A stretch of 6,846 nucleotides of DNA, from contig JAHIJU010000290.1 of assembly GCA_018898235.1 (NCBI GenBank), positions 1 through 6,846 of the forward strand, read 5' to 3'. The DNA comes from Actinomycetota bacterium. GTDB taxonomy: Bacteria > Actinomycetota > Actinomycetes > Actinomycetales > Cellulomonadaceae. Below the pieces are notes generated by a model. It made no database searches. It saw only the letters and a list, made by a program, of their open reading frames with translations, and had not been told where the DNA came from. This document shows positions 5,733-6,846 of this stretch, in pieces (the first letter of the stretch is position 1; the number at the start of each line of letters is the position of its first letter). A program made the translations under genes and the position numbers.

Positions 5733-6846
5733 GCGAGCACCTCCTGGCTCAGCGGGCCCACGAGCGTGCGGGTCCCCGGTGGGAGCAGGCCGTCCAGGCC
5801 CTGCTCGTCGAGCGCGCTCACGACGAGCGTCATCTGCGGGTCGGCGGCGCGGGCCACCGTGATGCGGTCGTGCACGGCCTGCCGCAGCCACGGGTCGCCG
5901 ACACCGTCCAGGTCGTCGATGACGACGACGGGCGCACCGGTGGCGAACGCCTCGTCCAGCTCGGCCACCGGATCGGCGGCCCGGGCGAGCCGGGCGAAGG
6001 CGACCGAGTGCCGGATGTCCCGAGCCCGGACCGAGGCGATCAGACCGTTGACCTTGAGGGTCCCGGCATCGGCGTGCGCCCGGCCGGCCAGGGTGAGCAG
6101 CAGCGGTGTGCGGCCCGAACGGTGCGGGCCGGTGACCACGAGCATGCCGCCGCGGGGGACGCGTACCGACACGTCCCGGTACAGCGCCATCCCGTCGGGT
6201 GCGTCCAGCCGCAGGCCGTGCGCCGTGATCGCATCGTCGGCGCCGGGTTCGGGCCAGTCGGCCAGCTGCAGCTCGGCGGCCAGGCCCTCGCCCTCGACGT
6301 CGAAGTGCGGCAGCCGTCGGTCCAGCCAGTGCGGCATGTGCCAGGCGCGCTCGCCGAGCAGCTGGAGCACCGCCGGGACGAGCGTCATCCGCACGATGAA
6401 GGCGTCGATGAAGATGCCGACCGTGAGGCCGAGCGCGATGGGCTTGATCATCGTGTTGTCACCGGGCACGAAGGCCAGGAACACCGAGAACATGATGACG
6501 GCCGCTGCGGTCACGACCTTCGCCGAGGACAGGAAGCCGACCCGGACGGCGCGGTGGGCGTCACCGCGGTGCACGTACTCCTCGCGCATCCGGGAGACCA
6601 GGAACACCTCGTAGTCCATCGCGAGGCCGAACAGCACCCCCATGACGACGATCGGCATGAAGCTGAGCACGGCCTGGGGGGTGCGGTCGACGCCGATCAG
6701 GCTCGCGCCGATCCCGTGCTCGAAGACCAGGGACACGACCCCGAACGCGGAGACGATCGACAGCAGGTACCCCGCGGTGGCCTTGAGCGGCACCCACAGC
6801 GACCGGAACACCATCATGAGGAGCAGGAACGAGAGTCCGACGACGA
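5729..6846 (-). CDS. MMPL/RND transporter C-terminus fused to a degenerate ABC-type ATPase domain (5' end outside window)
   Basis: The gene enters from the right edge (VVGLSFLLLMMVFRS) and ends in TGA at 5729. Numbering from the ATG at 6817, membrane helices lie at about 10-31, 49-74, 99-118 and 124-153. The first two flank the MMPL hallmark GLAMDYEVFLVSRMREEY (64-81), whose Asp-Tyr pair belongs to the proton relay of MmpL/RND pumps. The MMPL part ends at LGERAWHMPHWLDRRLPHFDVEG (154-176, read in two pieces). After a linker, an ABC-like domain starts at about 196: LYRDVSVRVPRGGMLVVTG, then a Walker-A-like GPHRSGRTPLL (230-240) and a Walker-B-like PVVVIDDLD (296-304). The invariant Walker-A lysine is arginine, and between A and B there is only about 55 residues with no LSGGQ signature, so the helical subdomain is missing. 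No stop or internal ribosome-binding site separates the two parts. The stop overlaps the YhgE ATG by four bases. MMPL pumps normally use proton motive force; the NBD-like part may be regulatory. Confidence 0.88.
   Translation of the reverse strand, partial: VVGLSFLLLMMVFRSLWVPLKATAGYLLSIVSAFGVVSLVFEHGIGASLIGVDRTPQAVLSFMPIVVMGVLFGLAMDYEVFLVSRMREEYVHRGDAHRAVRVGFLSSAKVVTAAAVIMFSVFLAFVPGDNTMIKPIALGLTVGIFIDAFIVRMTLVPAVLQLLGERAWHMPHWLDRRLPHFDVEGEGLAAELQLADWPEPGADDAITAHGLRLDAPDGMALYRDVSVRVPRGGMLVVTGPHRSGRTPLLLTLAGRAHADAGTLKVNGLIASVRARDIRHSVAFARLARAADPVAELDEAFATGAPVVVIDDLDGVGDPWLRQAVHDRITVARAADPQMTLVVSALDEQGLDGLLPPGTRTLVGPLSQEVLA
5740..5745 (-). promoter_or_regulatory. Ribosome-binding site of the YhgE/Pip gene
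   Basis: AGGAGG lies seven bases before the ATG at 5732, inside the last codons of the upstream gene. It fixes the start and rules out the longer in-frame extension to 5891, whose 53 extra codons are antisense-like Arg/Pro/Ala-rich sequence overlapping the MMPL-NBD gene. Confidence 0.8.

Noticed and set aside
5733..5891. Upstream extension of the YhgE frame to 5891
   Set aside because: It overlaps the NBD-coding region in another frame, has Arg/Pro/Ala-rich composition, and the ATG at 5732 has an ideal AGGAGG.
5589..6614. Plus-strand 341-codon frame opposite the MMPL-NBD gene
   Set aside because: The Ser/Arg/Ala-rich composition without any domain is antisense to a clear MMPL coding sequence.
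1..6846. CRISPR array, rRNA or complete tRNA gene, insertion-sequence ends
   Set aside because: No regularly spaced repeats, no rRNA-like stretches, no cloverleaf and no transposase motifs were found on reading both strands.

Overview
The window looks like chromosomal DNA of a high-GC Gram-positive bacterium (Actinomycetota). The right half is extremely GC-rich, its genes use G/C in nearly every third position, GTG starts appear plausible, and the MMPL plus YhgE/Pip pair is a familiar actinobacterial arrangement. I cannot name the genus from sequence alone. All genes that look intact lie on the minus strand.

Left part (1 to about 1734) looks like an eroded accessory region with visibly lower GC. 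It holds a DUF2200-like remnant on the plus strand that has lost its N-terminus. A stranded C-terminal piece of a RelE/ParE-type toxin lies opposite it. Next comes one intact gene whose C-terminal half is a RusA-type Holliday-junction resolvase, preceded by about 100 residues I do not recognise. About 350 bases with no convincing gene follow. RusA and toxin relics fit a decayed phage or mobile element, but no integrase, transposase or att site is visible.

Middle part (1735 to about 3470) holds a complete GNAT acetyltransferase, a broken aldehyde dehydrogenase that lacks its catalytic residues, and a perfect 19-bp inverted repeat whose loop contains two more palindromes. It also has a MerR/SoxR-style promoter (TTGACC, 19-bp spacer, dyad) driving only a 31-codon reading frame, with no merR gene beside it. 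This reads as an erosion zone between the accessory segment and the conserved operon.

Right part (3469 to 6846) is a minus-strand operon of two translationally coupled membrane-protein genes. The upstream gene runs off the right edge. It encodes the C-terminal end of an MMPL/RND transporter fused in frame to a short, degenerate ABC-type nucleotide-binding domain. Its stop overlaps the ATG of a 753-residue YhgE/Pip protein with xxxLxxG heptad repeats. A perfect 15-bp hairpin built from the last codons of the YhgE gene probably terminates the operon. The two proteins probably form, or belong to, one envelope export system whose substrate cannot be read from the sequence. The MMPL-NBD fusion is the most interesting thing here.
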